From Macellibacteroides fermentans (GTDB taxonomy: Bacteria > Bacteroidota > Bacteroidia > Bacteroidales > Tannerellaceae): a stretch of 64,000 nucleotides of DNA. A model generated the notes under the pieces. It had not been told where the DNA came from. It did no database searches and saw only the letters and a program-made list of their open reading frames with translations. The stretch is taken from positions 62,001 through 126,000 of the forward strand of contig NZ_JACCCY010000001.1 in NCBI RefSeq assembly GCF_013409575.1, read 5' to 3'. Below are positions 43,733 to 53,726 of the stretch, one piece after another (within the stretch, counting starts at the first letter, position 1; each line of letters opens with the position of its first letter). The position numbers and the translations under genes are program-made.

Positions 43733-45552
43733 TTGTAAAGATGAATAAATATGCCTTTATGGTTTACCATAAAGAATACGAAACATTCTTATCTGATTTG
43801 CGTGATGCCGGAGTGGTTCATCTGGTTGAAACCAAATCGACGGCGGACAATAAAGAGCTGCAAGAGTCTCTTATACAACGTAAAAGGATTGATACCCTTA
43901 AGAGATACTTTAAGGCCTTGCTGGCGGACCAGAAAGATGTTCAGCAAGCTCCTGCAAGGGATATCTCTGTTAAAGAGGGATTACGACTGGTACAGAAGAT
44001 AGAAGAATGTCAGGATAAGAAAGCGTTGCTGGAATCGGCCAGGCAGACACTCGAAAAAGAGATTGCTTATATGGAGATCTGGGGCGAATTTACCTATTCA
44101 AACATTAATAAACTTCAGCGTGCAGGTTATCATATTACCTTTTTTACCTGCCCCGTTGCTAAATTTAATGATTCATGGGTAGAGAAATACAATGCAATAC
44201 AGATATCCACTTATCAATCGGTTGTGTATTTTATTACTATCACCAAAATTGGAGAGGTAATTGAAATTGATGCCGAGCGACCAAAGATGCCGGATAGGGG
44301 ATTGGCAAAGTTGAGAGCCCGTTATAATAAGCAGCTTGAAGACATCAAGGCAATTGCAGACAGACTGAAGCAATATGCGGTGGAGGATTACAATACGCTG
44401 GATATGCTGGACAAAAAACTGCATAATAAGTTTAATTACTCCAATGCCATCGTGCAGGCTACCAAGGAAGCTGATGATAAACTGATGCTGATGGAAGGCT
44501 GGGCTCCAAGGGAGAAGGAAGAAGCTCTTGAGAAGATGCTGGACGATAAAGGTATTTATTACCAGAAGCTCGAAATAAAGGAAGAAGACAGTGTGCCTAT
44601 TCAATTGAAAAACAACCGTTTTTCTCGCTTGTTCGAACCTATCACCAAGCTATTCTCATTGCCAAACTACAATGAGTTTGATCCAACGCCGTTTTTCGCA
44701 CCCTTCTTTATGATGTTCTTTGGATTCTGCTTTGGTGATGCCGGTTATGGAATCATTATAGTTACGGTTTGTACGCTGCTCAAACGTAAGGTTGGTCCGG
44801 ACTTACGTCCTTTCCTTACTTTGTTCCAGTTTCTGGGATTGGCTACCATTATTTTCGGTCTGCTTTCCGGATCGTTTCTGGGAATTGCATTAGCGGATGT
44901 GAAGGCTTTATCTGCTTTTAAAGCATACTTCCTGAATTCCGATAATTTAATGACGCTATCTATTATAGTTGGACTGCTCCAAATTGTATTTGGAAAATGT
45001 GTGGCTGCGGCTCAGGTTATCTATCTGAAAGGCTGGAAGTATGGTGTGGCTCCAATTGGCTGGATTTTGGTTATAGTAGCTGCTATTGCGGCATTCGGTC
45101 TTCCTATGGTGGGTATTGCTCTTTCTCCAATGATGTTAAACGTATGTAATGGATTGATAGCAATCGGTTTACTTGTTGCATTATTATATAATTCGCCCGG
45201 AAAGAATGTATTTTTAAATTTCGGGTCAGGTTTATGGAATGCCTATAATATTGCATCAGGTTTGCTTGGGGATACTTTATCATATATTCGTCTGTTTGCC
45301 ATTGGACTGACCGGGGCTATTCTTGGTGGGGTGTTCAATGAGTTGGCATTTACAATGACGGATGGAATGAATATTGTATTACGTTCGGTAATGGTATTAC
45401 TAATATTGTTAATAGGTCATTCAATAAATTTCGGTTTATGTATGATTAGCTCATTGGTACACCCCTTACGTCTTACATTTGTAGAGTATTACAAGAACGC
45501 AGAATTTGGAGGCGGTGGAAAAACCTTTACTCCTTTTAAACTAGAGAAATAA
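43729..45552 (+). CDS. atpI: V-type ATPase subunit I (membrane stator)
   Basis: The 607-residue a/I subunit that forms the ion half-channels. The N-terminal ~310 residues are a cytoplasmic, coiled-coil-rich arm. The C-terminal half has about seven membrane segments, opening with FFAPFFMMFFGFCFGDAGYG, then GLLSGSFLGIALAD and the key helix LLGDTLSYIRLFAIGLTGAI with the essential Arg in YIRLFA. HSINFGLCMISSLVHPLRLT closes the domain. The length is typical. Confidence 0.96.
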   Translation: MIVKMNKYAFMVYHKEYETFLSDLRDAGVVHLVETKSTADNKELQESLIQRKRIDTLKRYFKALLADQKDVQQAPARDISVKEGLRLVQKIEECQDKKALLESARQTLEKEIAYMEIWGEFTYSNINKLQRAGYHITFFTCPVAKFNDSWVEKYNAIQISTYQSVVYFITITKIGEVIEIDAERPKMPDRGLAKLRARYNKQLEDIKAIADRLKQYAVEDYNTLDMLDKKLHNKFNYSNAIVQATKEADDKLMLMEGWAPREKEEALEKMLDDKGIYYQKLEIKEEDSVPIQLKNNRFSRLFEPITKLFSLPNYNEFDPTPFFAPFFMMFFGFCFGDAGYGIIIVTVCTLLKRKVGPDLRPFLTLFQFLGLATIIFGLLSGSFLGIALADVKALSAFKAYFLNSDNLMTLSIIVGLLQIVFGKCVAAAQVIYLKGWKYGVAPIGWILVIVAAIAAFGLPMVGIALSPMMLNVCNGLIAIGLLVALLYNSPGKNVFLNFGSGLWNAYNIASGLLGDTLSYIRLFAIGLTGAILGGVFNELAFTMTDGMNIVLRSVMVLLILLIGHSINFGLCMISSLVHPLRLTFVEYYKNAEFGGGGKTFTPFKLEK

Positions 45553-45578
45553 ATCTTATTGAAAATCAAAATAATTAA

Positions 45579-46058
<480 letters not shown>

Positions 46059-46096
46059 TTGTATGTAAAGGAATCTGCTTCGCGGAGTATAAGTAT

Positions 46097-46140
46097 AAAG
46101 GGCGTGTTTCTCGTTAAAGGGAATCACGCCCTTTCATTTA
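46097..46140 (+). terminator. Terminator of the V-ATPase operon
   Basis: AAAGGGCGTG and CACGCCCTTT form a 10-bp stem with an 18-base loop, followed by a T-rich tract (TTTCATTTA). Confidence 0.85.
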
Positions 46141-46212
46141 GTAGATTAAGCTGGCAACCCTGCTTGATTAACGCCGGAAATAGTATCATCTAACCGGAAA
46201 TATGACTGGATA

Positions 46213-46286
46213 TGTACATCGGGCCCATGGAGACGATTAAACGCGCCCATGGGCCCAATGTATCGCCTCCATGGGCCCGATGTACA
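46213..46286. repeat. GC-rich triple palindrome element
   Basis: Perfect 20-bp inverted repeats (46213-46232 and 46267-46286; outer TGTACATCGGGCCCATGGAG) flank a 34-base centre that itself contains the palindrome GCCCATGGGC (46245-46254). The unit CCATGGGCCCRATGTA occurs twice in direct orientation (46248 and 46270) and once inverted. Such GGGCCC-rich DNA stands out against the AT-rich surroundings. There is no coding capacity and no T-run. Confidence 0.85.
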
Positions 46287-46362
46287 GATGTAACTGTTTT
46301 GAAGATTAATCTTCCTTTATTTGCTTTTAGAAGATACTTTATTGAGACGAAAGGACTGGTTG

Positions 46363-48060
46363 TTATTCGCCGTTCTTTATATCCATACTCAGCTTCATGG
46401 CAAAGAAGTTGGTATCGTTCATCGTACTGTTTTCCGGGTTTTTAGTTGCTTTTCCCTTGTAATACTGTTTTGCCCTTTCCGGATCGAGTGATAAATTGAA
46501 CAGATCTTTCCACCTGAAATCGAACCGGGCTTTGCTTATTGCATTATCCCGCACCTGCGCACCGGGCTGACCTTTCGCAAGATCGGCTGCGTGAGCCGCT
46601 ATTTTTGAGGCAATTACCCCCTCGCGTACATCTTCCTTGTTGGGTACATTGAGTTGCTCTTTGGGTGAAACGGCACAAATCATGGAAACGCCGTACCAGG
46701 CAATCTGCGCAGAGCCGATGGCTGCACTAATATGATCGTAGCCCGGAGAAATATCTGTTGTAACCGGCCCCAGTGAATGGAACGGAGCTCCCATACAGGC
46801 ATAATTTTGCTCGGATGTATTTTCCTTTATTTTGTTTAAGGGTACATGTCCCGGTCCTTCAATAATAACCTGAACGAAGTGTTCCCAGGCTATTTTTGTA
46901 AGGGTGTTCATTGTTTTAAGTTCGGCAAACTGAGCAATGTCATTGGCATCGTAAATAGAACCTGGTCTTAGTCCGCTTCCAATCGAAACCACGGCATCAT
47001 ACTGACTTAAAATCGAGCATATCTCATCGAAATGTGTATACAGAAAATTTTCTTGTTTATGGATCTTCATCCACGTACTCATTATAGCGCCGCCGCGGGA
47101 TACAATTCCGGTAAGACGGTTCATAGCCAAATCGATATGACTGCTTAACAGTGCGGCATGGATGGTGAAGTAATCCACTCCTTGCTCTGCCTGATGAATA
47201 AGCGTGTCTCTGAATACTTCCCAGGTAAGGTCCTCAATCTTTCCGTCTACCTTCTCCAGTGCCTCGTAAACAGGAACCGTGCCCAGAGGAACCGGACAGT
47301 TTCTAATGATCCATTCGCGGGTTTCGTGGATGTATTTACCGGTAGAAAGATCCATCAATGTATCGCATCCCCATTTGCAGCTCCACACCATTTTTTCGAT
47401 GCTTTCTTCCACATCCGTCGAAAGTGTGGAATTTCCAATGTTAGCATTGGTTTTAACCAGAAACCGCTTTCCTATAATCATCGGTTCAGATTCCGGATGA
47501 TTTAAGTTTGCGGGTATCACCGCTCTGCCGGCGGCAATCTCTTTTCGGACAAACTCCGGGGTGATAAACGACTTTAATCCCAGTCCTTCCACCTGTTGAT
47601 TCTCCCTGATGGCCACATATTCCATCTCCGGCGTAATAATTCGGCGTTTGGCATAATACATCTGGGTGATTCGCTTGCCTTGTTTTGCCTTAAACGGATA
47701 ATACTGTTTGGGAAAACAGGTAAATTCTGCAGCCGGATCCGTTGTATTGGTTGTAAAAGAGGGGACGGTAAAGTCGGCAAGTTTTACCAGATCTTTGCGT
47801 CTTGCATACCATTCTTCACGTATCCGGGGGATTCCTTCGGTAATACATAGCGCTGATGATGCATCGGAATACGGACCGGTAGTGTCGTAAACGATCACCG
47901 GATTATTCTTTCTTTTCTCTTTTTTTCCGTTTTCGTCGGGAACCAGCGAGTCCGAAAGAGTAATAAGTCGCATGCCGACTTTCAATCTGTTAATCTCTCC
48001 CGGCACATAGATCTTTTGGGAGGATGGATAGGTAATACGCAAATTTCGTGTCGGAATCAT
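46363..48060 (-). CDS. ThiC homologue lacking the Fe-S cysteines
   Basis: 565 residues, collinear with phosphomethylpyrimidine synthase (ThiC), which rearranges AIR to HMP-P by radical SAM chemistry. Recognisable blocks include [76 protein letters not shown] and [19 protein letters not shown]. Catalytic positions are changed: the C-terminal C-x2-C-x4-C is Ser 545, Asn 548 and Phe 553 ([14 protein letters not shown]); the second zinc ligand in PKEHL is Gln 469 (PKEQL); DGLR is SGLR (Ser 362); Tyr in FYTLGP is His 428. The zinc His 405 and Glu 401 remain. No TPP riboswitch and no thi genes are adjacent. The frame is intact from end to end. It is probably not a working ThiC; a new function or loss of function is inferred. 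Confidence 0.9.
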   Translation of the reverse strand: MIPTRNLRITYPSSQKIYVPGEINRLKVGMRLITLSDSLVPDENGKKEKRKNNPVIVYDTTGPYSDASSALCITEGIPRIREEWYARRKDLVKLADFTVPSFTTNTTDPAAEFTCFPKQYYPFKAKQGKRITQMYYAKRRIITPEMEYVAIRENQQVEGLGLKSFITPEFVRKEIAAGRAVIPANLNHPESEPMIIGKRFLVKTNANIGNSTLSTDVEESIEKMVWSCKWGCDTLMDLSTGKYIHETREWIIRNCPVPLGTVPVYEALEKVDGKIEDLTWEVFRDTLIHQAEQGVDYFTIHAALLSSHIDLAMNRLTGIVSRGGAIMSTWMKIHKQENFLYTHFDEICSILSQYDAVVSIGSGLRPGSIYDANDIAQFAELKTMNTLTKIAWEHFVQVIIEGPGHVPLNKIKENTSEQNYACMGAPFHSLGPVTTDISPGYDHISAAIGSAQIAWYGVSMICAVSPKEQLNVPNKEDVREGVIASKIAAHAADLAKGQPGAQVRDNAISKARFDFRWKDLFNLSLDPERAKQYYKGKATKNPENSTMNDTNFFAMKLSMDIKNGE

Positions 48061-48144
48061 ATTTCTGTTTACAATTTGTCTATTTTAACAGAGTCCGGGG
48101 CAAGTTATTCTCCTATGTAGGTTATAAAATGACCTGATACGATA

Positions 48145-48152
48145 CAAAGGTA
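48145..48152 (-). promoter_or_regulatory. -7 box, ThiC-homologue promoter
   Basis: TACCTTTG on the minus strand, giving a leader of roughly 75-80 bases before the start at 48060. The leader can form only a small AGGT/ACCT hairpin; no TPP-riboswitch core was found. Confidence 0.6.
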
Positions 48153-48251
48153 GTACGAATGCGGAAAGAAAACAAAAAGGGGGTGTTAATAATCTGGGGA
48201 AACATATCAATGAATATTATTGAAGCGTTGTTTATCTTCAATTATTTGTTG

Positions 48252-48259
48252 TAACTTCG
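48252..48259 (+). promoter_or_regulatory. Probable -7 box, CorC-like gene promoter
   Basis: TAACTTCG deviates from TAnnTTTG at one base; 25 bases before the ATG at 48285. Confidence 0.45.
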
Positions 48260-48284
48260 CAACTGTTAATTCACAAATAAGAGA

Positions 48285-49559
48285 ATGGAAATTTTTATTA
48301 TTATTTGTCTTATTCTTTTAAACGGTTTATTGTCGATGGCAGAAATCGCGTTGGTCTCTGCACGTAAATCGAGGCTCGAAACCTATGCAAAAAAGGGAAA
48401 TAAACTAGCTAAGGCAGCTTTGGAGCTGGCCAACCAGCCGGATAAGTTTTTGTCTACCGTACAGATCGGTATTACATTGATCGGTATCCTGACCGGTTTG
48501 TATTCCGGCGAAGCCTTTGCTGCAGAGCTGGCTTGGCTAATTGACGGTATTGAACCGCTAAAACCCTATTCACTTATCATCTCTAAAACAACGATTGTAA
48601 TTATTGTTACTTATCTTACGTTGGTTTTGGGCGAGCTGGTTCCTAAAAGAATCGGGATGGGTGCTGCCGAAAAGGTTTCCATGTTTGTTGCTAAGCCGAT
48701 GTCTGTTTTGTCTTTCATAGCATCTCCTTTTGTTTGGTTGCTTTCCAAAAGTACCCGCCTGGTTGTATATTTAGTCGGAATTGAAAAGACTGAAGATAAT
48801 CGTGTTACGGAAGAAGAGATAAAAGCAATCATCAAAGAGGGCTTTGATGTGGGAGAGGTGCAGGAGGTAGAGCAAGACATTGTAGAGCGTGTGTTTAATC
48901 TGGGTGACAGGAACGTTGGTTCAATTATGACACACCGAAGCGAACTGGTTTGGCTGGATGTGGCAGATTCGAATCAGTCCATCAGCGATAAGGTGAAGGA
49001 GAATCTTTTCAATGTGTATCCGGTTGCGTCCGAAAGGTTTGATAATATACAGGGAATCGTTTACCTGAAAGATTTGTTTGGTAAAATAGATTCACCAGAC
49101 TTCAAACTTAGTCAGGTTATCCGTCCAGCTTTATTTGTTCCGGAGAATCAAAGTGTGTACAATGCCCTGGAGCAATTTAAAAAAGCCATGGTGAAATCGG
49201 CCATGGTAACCGACGAATTTGGCGGGATTCAAGGGATTGTTACCCTGAAAGATATCATGGAAGGGTTGATCGGTCAGGTGCCCGAAGTGGGAGAAGAACA
49301 GGAAATCATTCAGCGTGAAGATGGTAGCTGGCTGGTAGACGGCCAGTTCTCTTTCTATGAGTTTCTGGAGTATTTTGATATGGAAGACTTGTATAACGAG
49401 CACGATTATAACACATTAAGCGGTTTGATTCTTGAAATACTTGAACGTGTACCACGTACAGGCGAGAAGCTGCGTTGGTTGAACTTCAAGTTCGAGATTG
49501 TGGATATGGATGGTGCCCGTATCGACAAGGTATTGGTTACAAGAGAAATGGAGGATTAA
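48285..49559 (+). CDS. CNNM/CorC-type membrane protein (hemolysin-like)
   Basis: A 424-residue protein of the CNNM/CorC family, associated with Mg2+ or other cation transport. Order: DUF21 (CNNM) membrane domain with about four helices, starting MEIFIIICLILLNGLLSMAE and including TLVLGELVPKRIGMG; a tandem CBS pair (VGSIMTHRSELVWLDV and AMVTDEFGGIQGIVTLKDIM); and a C-terminal CorC_HlyC transporter-associated domain (DGSWLVDGQFSFYEF). The DUF21 hallmarks SMAEIAL and the P-K-R after ELV are present. Older names such as hemolysin are misleading. Confidence 0.93.
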   Translation: MEIFIIICLILLNGLLSMAEIALVSARKSRLETYAKKGNKLAKAALELANQPDKFLSTVQIGITLIGILTGLYSGEAFAAELAWLIDGIEPLKPYSLIISKTTIVIIVTYLTLVLGELVPKRIGMGAAEKVSMFVAKPMSVLSFIASPFVWLLSKSTRLVVYLVGIEKTEDNRVTEEEIKAIIKEGFDVGEVQEVEQDIVERVFNLGDRNVGSIMTHRSELVWLDVADSNQSISDKVKENLFNVYPVASERFDNIQGIVYLKDLFGKIDSPDFKLSQVIRPALFVPENQSVYNALEQFKKAMVKSAMVTDEFGGIQGIVTLKDIMEGLIGQVPEVGEEQEIIQREDGSWLVDGQFSFYEFLEYFDMEDLYNEHDYNTLSGLILEILERVPRTGEKLRWLNFKFEIVDMDGARIDKVLVTREMED

Positions 49560-49578
49560 ATATCCATACAGCATAAAG

Positions 49579-49635
49579 GCTGCGGATTATTCATTCATGT
49601 TACAACAATGAACGAATAATCCGCAGCTTTTTTTT
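49579..49635 (+). terminator. Terminator of the CorC-like gene
   Basis: GCTGCGGATTATTC pairs perfectly with GAATAATCCGCAGC; inside, TTCAT and ATGAA can pair too. Eight T follow. It lies between convergent genes and abuts the recQ stop, so it may also work for recQ. Confidence 0.93.
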
Positions 49636-49639
49636 ATTT

Positions 49640-51559
49640 CTATTTCTGATCGTTGGATTCGATTATGCGCAGATACCCGTCGAAAAGCTGAAATTGAGGA
49701 TCGTTGTCGGCAAGGAAACGAATTACGGTAATGCTTTTCTCTGTCGGGTGGGGCAGACTCTGAATTAATTTACTCACCTCCAGAGGTGTTGATCCGGCAG
49801 CCTTCTCGATGGCGCTTTTAATGGTGTTGAATTCGTGATTGGACAGCCCCGAACTGTTTCGGGCAAGACAAACATCGCAACATCCACAGTCGGCCGACCC
49901 ATCTTCGCCAAAATATTCGAGCAACATGCGGCTCCGGCACCTGCGGTCTTCTTTAATGTAGTCCAGTACCCGCTGAATCCGGGTTTCAAACCGTTGCCTG
50001 CGCTCTTCGAAAGCACTTGGGGGTATAACAACATACTTCAGATCTTCCCGCGTCTGGGTATAGATTATAAGCGGTGTCTTTTTATGAGGTATGTACTTTA
50101 CGATGTGATATTTAGACAAACCGATCAACGTATCGTAAACCTCTTGCTGCGATACATTGGCACGTGTAGCGATCAGCGCCTCGTTAATATAGGCATAATC
50201 GGCAAACAAACCGGTGTACGAACGCAAAATAACCTGTATGATTGCATCGGATTGCTTGTCCTGATGAAGATATTTATATAAATCCTCCTTATTAGCAATA
50301 AAAATCAAGCGCGAAGCATTGTCGATTTCATCGGTATATTCTATATAACCCGAAAGCTCCAGAATCTTCAACGCATGGTGAGTCTGCAGTAACGGAAACT
50401 TAAATGCGGCACAAAATTCGTTTAAAACGAAGTCGTGCACGGTATCCAGACCAAAACCTACGGCAATTTGGTAATAATTACCTAAAGCCTCGTATACACG
50501 CAGTATGAAATCGCGTTCGGGAAACTCGTCCGACAACCGTTTTTTCAATTTGGCACTGTCGGTTCCGGTACATAAAGCCACGGCGTAGGCCCGTTGTTCG
50601 TCTCTTCCTGCGCGACCGGCTTCCTGATAGTATTCTTCCAGCGAACCAGGCATATCGATGTGAACAACCAACCGGACGTCGGGTTTATCAATACCCATAC
50701 CAAATGCGTTGGTGGAAACTATCACACGGCATTCGCCGCTTTTCCAGCGTTGTTGTTTCAGCTCTTTCTCTGCATGATTGATTCCGGCATGAAAGAAATC
50801 GGCCGAAATACCCGCTTGTTGCAGAATGGTGGCTATTTCTTTAGTCTTCTTCCTGTTGCGTACATACACAATGGCTGTTCCGGGTACTTTGTTCAGCATA
50901 TGTACCAGCTCATTCATCTTGTCTTCCGTACTTCGTACTACGTAAGAAAGATTGCTGCGTCCGAAACTTTTCTGAAATACGTTCTTTTCTTTAAAGTGAA
51001 GACGTTCCTGAATGTCATTCACCACCTCGGGAGTTGCCGTGGCGGTAAGCGCCAGTACCGGTACCCCGGGCAGCAGCTCGCGTACATCGGCAATGGCGAG
51101 GTAGGAGGGACGGAAGTCGTATCCCCACTGAGAGATACAATGGCTTTCGTCAATTACCAGCAACGACACATTCATTGCGTAAAGCTTGGCTTTGAACAAC
51201 TCTGTAACAAGACGTTCGGGCGAGACGTAAAGAAATTTATAATCTCCGAAAATGCAATTCTCAAGCTGCGCTATAATCTCCTGACGGGTCATCCCGGCAT
51301 ATACAGCCGTGGCCTTTATCCCCACTTTACGCAGGTTGTCCACCTGATCCTTCATAAGGGCAATCAGGGGAGTAACCACAATGCATATCCCTTCCATCGC
51401 CATGGCTGGTACCTGGAAAGTAATAGATTTGCCTCCGCCGGTAGGCATCAGGCCAAGTGTATCCCTGCCCGCAGCGATGGAATGGATGATATCCTCCTGC
51501 AACGGACGAAAAGACTGGTATCCCCAGTACTTCTCTAATATCTTATGGTAGACATCCAC
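49640..51559 (-). CDS. recQ: ATP-dependent DNA helicase RecQ
   Basis: A 3'-5' DNA helicase acting in recombination and fork repair. 639 residues: motif 0/I (FRPLQEDIIHSI, LGLMPTGGGKSITFQVPAM), motif II DESHCISQWGYDFRP (DESH rather than the usual DEAH), STNAFGMGIDKPDVR and EYYQEAGRAGRDEQ (motif VI), then the RQC zinc-binding cysteines (CRSRMLLEYFGEDGSADCGC, CDVC). The C-terminal ~80 residues are short and only loosely like an HRDC domain. It begins nine bases after recJ ends, so the two are in one operon. Confidence 0.95.
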   Translation of the reverse strand: MDVYHKILEKYWGYQSFRPLQEDIIHSIAAGRDTLGLMPTGGGKSITFQVPAMAMEGICIVVTPLIALMKDQVDNLRKVGIKATAVYAGMTRQEIIAQLENCIFGDYKFLYVSPERLVTELFKAKLYAMNVSLLVIDESHCISQWGYDFRPSYLAIADVRELLPGVPVLALTATATPEVVNDIQERLHFKEKNVFQKSFGRSNLSYVVRSTEDKMNELVHMLNKVPGTAIVYVRNRKKTKEIATILQQAGISADFFHAGINHAEKELKQQRWKSGECRVIVSTNAFGMGIDKPDVRLVVHIDMPGSLEEYYQEAGRAGRDEQRAYAVALCTGTDSAKLKKRLSDEFPERDFILRVYEALGNYYQIAVGFGLDTVHDFVLNEFCAAFKFPLLQTHHALKILELSGYIEYTDEIDNASRLIFIANKEDLYKYLHQDKQSDAIIQVILRSYTGLFADYAYINEALIATRANVSQQEVYDTLIGLSKYHIVKYIPHKKTPLIIYTQTREDLKYVVIPPSAFEERRQRFETRIQRVLDYIKEDRRCRSRMLLEYFGEDGSADCGCCDVCLARNSSGLSNHEFNTIKSAIEKAAGSTPLEVSKLIQSLPHPTEKSITVIRFLADNDPQFQLFDGYLRIIESNDQK

Positions 51560-51568
51560 CTCGTCCCT

Positions 51569-53293
51569 TCATATATCGTCTGGCTTGATGTCTTTAATCA
51601 TCAGCTGTAACGATGTGTTTCCGTTATATGTGTTTTCTTCCACTGTATAGCAGATATTAAAAGGTTTCATGCCTTTAATATGCTTGCTGTGCTTATGCAT
51701 GCCAAACGCAATACCGTGAATGGGACTGTTGGAATTGGCATCTATCAATTCAAGTTTAATATGTTCAAGGTCTTTCCCAACCAGTTTGCTGGTTCCGTAA
51801 TCCTTTACCCGTCTGCTGCAAAATACCGGTTTCTGGTTATCGGGACCAAAGGGACTCATCTTTTTCAAGTCATGCATAAACTTGGCGTTTATGTCTTTGA
51901 AATCAAGAATTGCATCCACATCCAACTGAGGAACCATCTGTTCCGGCACGATTTCATCGGCTGCAAGCTGAAGAAACCGATTGGTGAACGCTTCCAGGTT
52001 TTCTTCTTTTAAAGAAAGTCCGGCTGCGTAGGTATGTCCCCCGAAGTTCTCAAGCAGATCCCTGCAGCTTTCAATAGCCTTGTATATATCGAATCCGGCA
52101 ACCGAACGGGCAGAGCCGGTAATAAGCTCCGATGATTTGGTGAGTACCACAGCCGGACGGTAATATTTTTCCGTTAACCGGGATGCCACAATACCGATCA
52201 CACCCTTATGCCAAGCCGGATTGAAGACAACAATAGCCTTTCTGTCGGCCATATCCTGAAAATCATCTATGATAGCATTGGCTTCGTCGGTAATTTTTTT
52301 ATCCAGTTCGCGGCGTTCGTCGTTGTACTGATTGATGTTTTCACTCTTTTCGCGTGCACTTTCGCTGTCTTTTGCCAGCAAAAGATCAACCGCCTCTTTA
52401 CCGTTCATCATGCGGCCGGAAGCGTTGATGCGCGGACCAATCTTAAAAACGATATCAGACATGGTAATCTCCTTACCCGTCAGACCGCAAACATCGATGA
52501 TTCCTTTTAGTCCCAGACTTGGGTTGCTGTTTATCTGCTTCAGCCCGTAATAAGCCATGATCCGGTTTTCGCCCGTAATCGGAACAATATCCGATGCGAT
52601 ACTTACAGCACACAAGTCGAGCAGTTTTTCCAAATCGGCAAAAGGAAAGTTGTTGCTTTTGGCAAATGCCTGCATGAATTTGAAGCCCACGCCACATCCC
52701 GAAAGATGCTCGTAGGGATATATCGAGTCTACGCGTTTGGCATCCAGAACAGCAACTGCATCCGGCAAAGTATCGTCGGGCATATGGTGGTCGCAGATAA
52801 TAAAATCGATTCCTTTTTTCTTTGCATACTCAATCTTTTCGATTGCTTTGATGCCGCAATCGAGTGATATAATTAACTTCACATCGGTATCGGCTGCATA
52901 GTCAATACCCTTATATGAGATGCCGTAACCTTCGTCGTACCGATCCGGAATATAATAATCCAATAATGTGGTATAGGGGCGTAAGAATTTGTAGACCAAT
53001 GAAACAGCTGTTGTTCCGTCCACATCGTAATCGCCATATACCAATATTTTTTCCCTTTCACCCAGAGCCTTATTCAGGCGTTTTACCGCTTTATCCATGT
53101 CTGGCATCAGAAAAGGATCATGCAGGTCGTTCAGACTGGGCTTAAAAAACTTATTTGCCTCTTCTTCCGTAGTTATGCCACGCTTAACAAGAAGCTGACA
53201 GATAACAGGACTTATGGCCAGCTTATCAGCCAGCTCTTTGCTTATCCGGTTTTCTTCTTCTGTCGGTTTCTGAAAATTCCATTTGTTGGTCAT
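51569..53293 (-). CDS. recJ: Single-stranded-DNA exonuclease RecJ
   Basis: A 5'-3' ssDNA exonuclease of recombination and mismatch repair. About 574 residues: DHH motifs VYGDYDVDGTTAVSLVY (motif I), DCGIKAIEKIEYA and ICDHHMPDDTLPDA (motif III, DHH), GCGVGFKFMQAF, then the DHHA1 domain with SGSARSVAGFDIY-type sequence (TGSARSV) and FGGHTYAAGLSLKEE, and a C-terminal OB fold. A longer frame starts with TTG at 53422 but only ATG 53293 (MTNKWNFQKP) gives a family-like N-terminus. It is first in the recJ-recQ operon. Confidence 0.95.
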   Translation of the reverse strand: MTNKWNFQKPTEEENRISKELADKLAISPVICQLLVKRGITTEEEANKFFKPSLNDLHDPFLMPDMDKAVKRLNKALGEREKILVYGDYDVDGTTAVSLVYKFLRPYTTLLDYYIPDRYDEGYGISYKGIDYAADTDVKLIISLDCGIKAIEKIEYAKKKGIDFIICDHHMPDDTLPDAVAVLDAKRVDSIYPYEHLSGCGVGFKFMQAFAKSNNFPFADLEKLLDLCAVSIASDIVPITGENRIMAYYGLKQINSNPSLGLKGIIDVCGLTGKEITMSDIVFKIGPRINASGRMMNGKEAVDLLLAKDSESAREKSENINQYNDERRELDKKITDEANAIIDDFQDMADRKAIVVFNPAWHKGVIGIVASRLTEKYYRPAVVLTKSSELITGSARSVAGFDIYKAIESCRDLLENFGGHTYAAGLSLKEENLEAFTNRFLQLAADEIVPEQMVPQLDVDAILDFKDINAKFMHDLKKMSPFGPDNQKPVFCSRRVKDYGTSKLVGKDLEHIKLELIDANSNSPIHGIAFGMHKHSKHIKGMKPFNICYTVEENTYNGNTSLQLMIKDIKPDDI

Positions 53294-53726
53294 TATATAT
53301 TTTACTTTTTTTTGTCTGTCTGGGTGCTTCAGCCAAAGCTGTAGCCGCAGAAAGTATTTCAAAACCGGTTTGGGCGGTTTAATAAACGGGCACAATGAAA
53401 AACCCTTATGCACCACGTCCAATACTTTTCAATCCGTAAAGTTAGATATTTCTAATGGATTATTGCAACAGTAGAAGCCGATTTATTGATTGTATTTGAA
53501 ATGTAAAATTGATATAAGTCAGTTTTCATTTTGTTTTTTACCTGTATATTTCTGTTTTTATGAGTAATTTGGTATCTAAAACTAAATTACATCACTAAAA
53601 TTGATGGAAATTAGCATTCATTACTGTAGTTTTGATAAATTTAGATGGAAGCTATCCGACTGCTTCATATGGCTAAAATGAACTTTTTTATGTAGGTTTG
53701 CACCCTTAAATGATAATTTGATTAAA
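53294..53726. other. Divergent intergenic region recJ-53.7 kb gene
   Basis: No gene supported. It contains a possible recJ -7 box on the minus strand (TAACTTTA, 53444-53437, last base off consensus) and the -7 box TAGGTTTG at 53693-53700 for the next gene. Confidence 0.5.
53693..53700 (+). promoter_or_regulatory. -7 box, promoter of the 117-residue protein gene
   Basis: TAGGTTTG fits TAnnTTTG, 26 bases before ATG 53727. Confidence 0.6.

Larger units (their letters stand above)
46059..46362. other. Convergent intergenic region V-ATPase-thiC homologue
   Basis: Holds the V-ATPase terminator (46097-46140) and the GGGCCC palindromic element (46213-46286). A 77-codon frame reading through the element has no support. 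Confidence 0.7.

Noticed and set aside
46212-46445. 77-codon open frame through the GGGCCC element
   Set aside because: It consists mostly of the palindromic repeat and the antisense of the ThiC-homologue end; no protein-like character.
48061-48160. TPP riboswitch upstream of the ThiC homologue
   Set aside because: The leader lacks the CUGAGA and related core blocks of the THI element and is only about 80 bases long; only a small AGGT/ACCT hairpin is visible.
50594-51538. 314-codon open frame antisense to recQ
   Set aside because: It is the reverse-strand shadow of a well-supported helicase gene; composition (Cys, His, Phe-rich) is typical of antisense frames.
53294-53422. N-terminal extension of RecJ from a TTG at 53422
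   Set aside because: The extension has no family similarity and no ATG; RecJ begins normally at ATG 53293.
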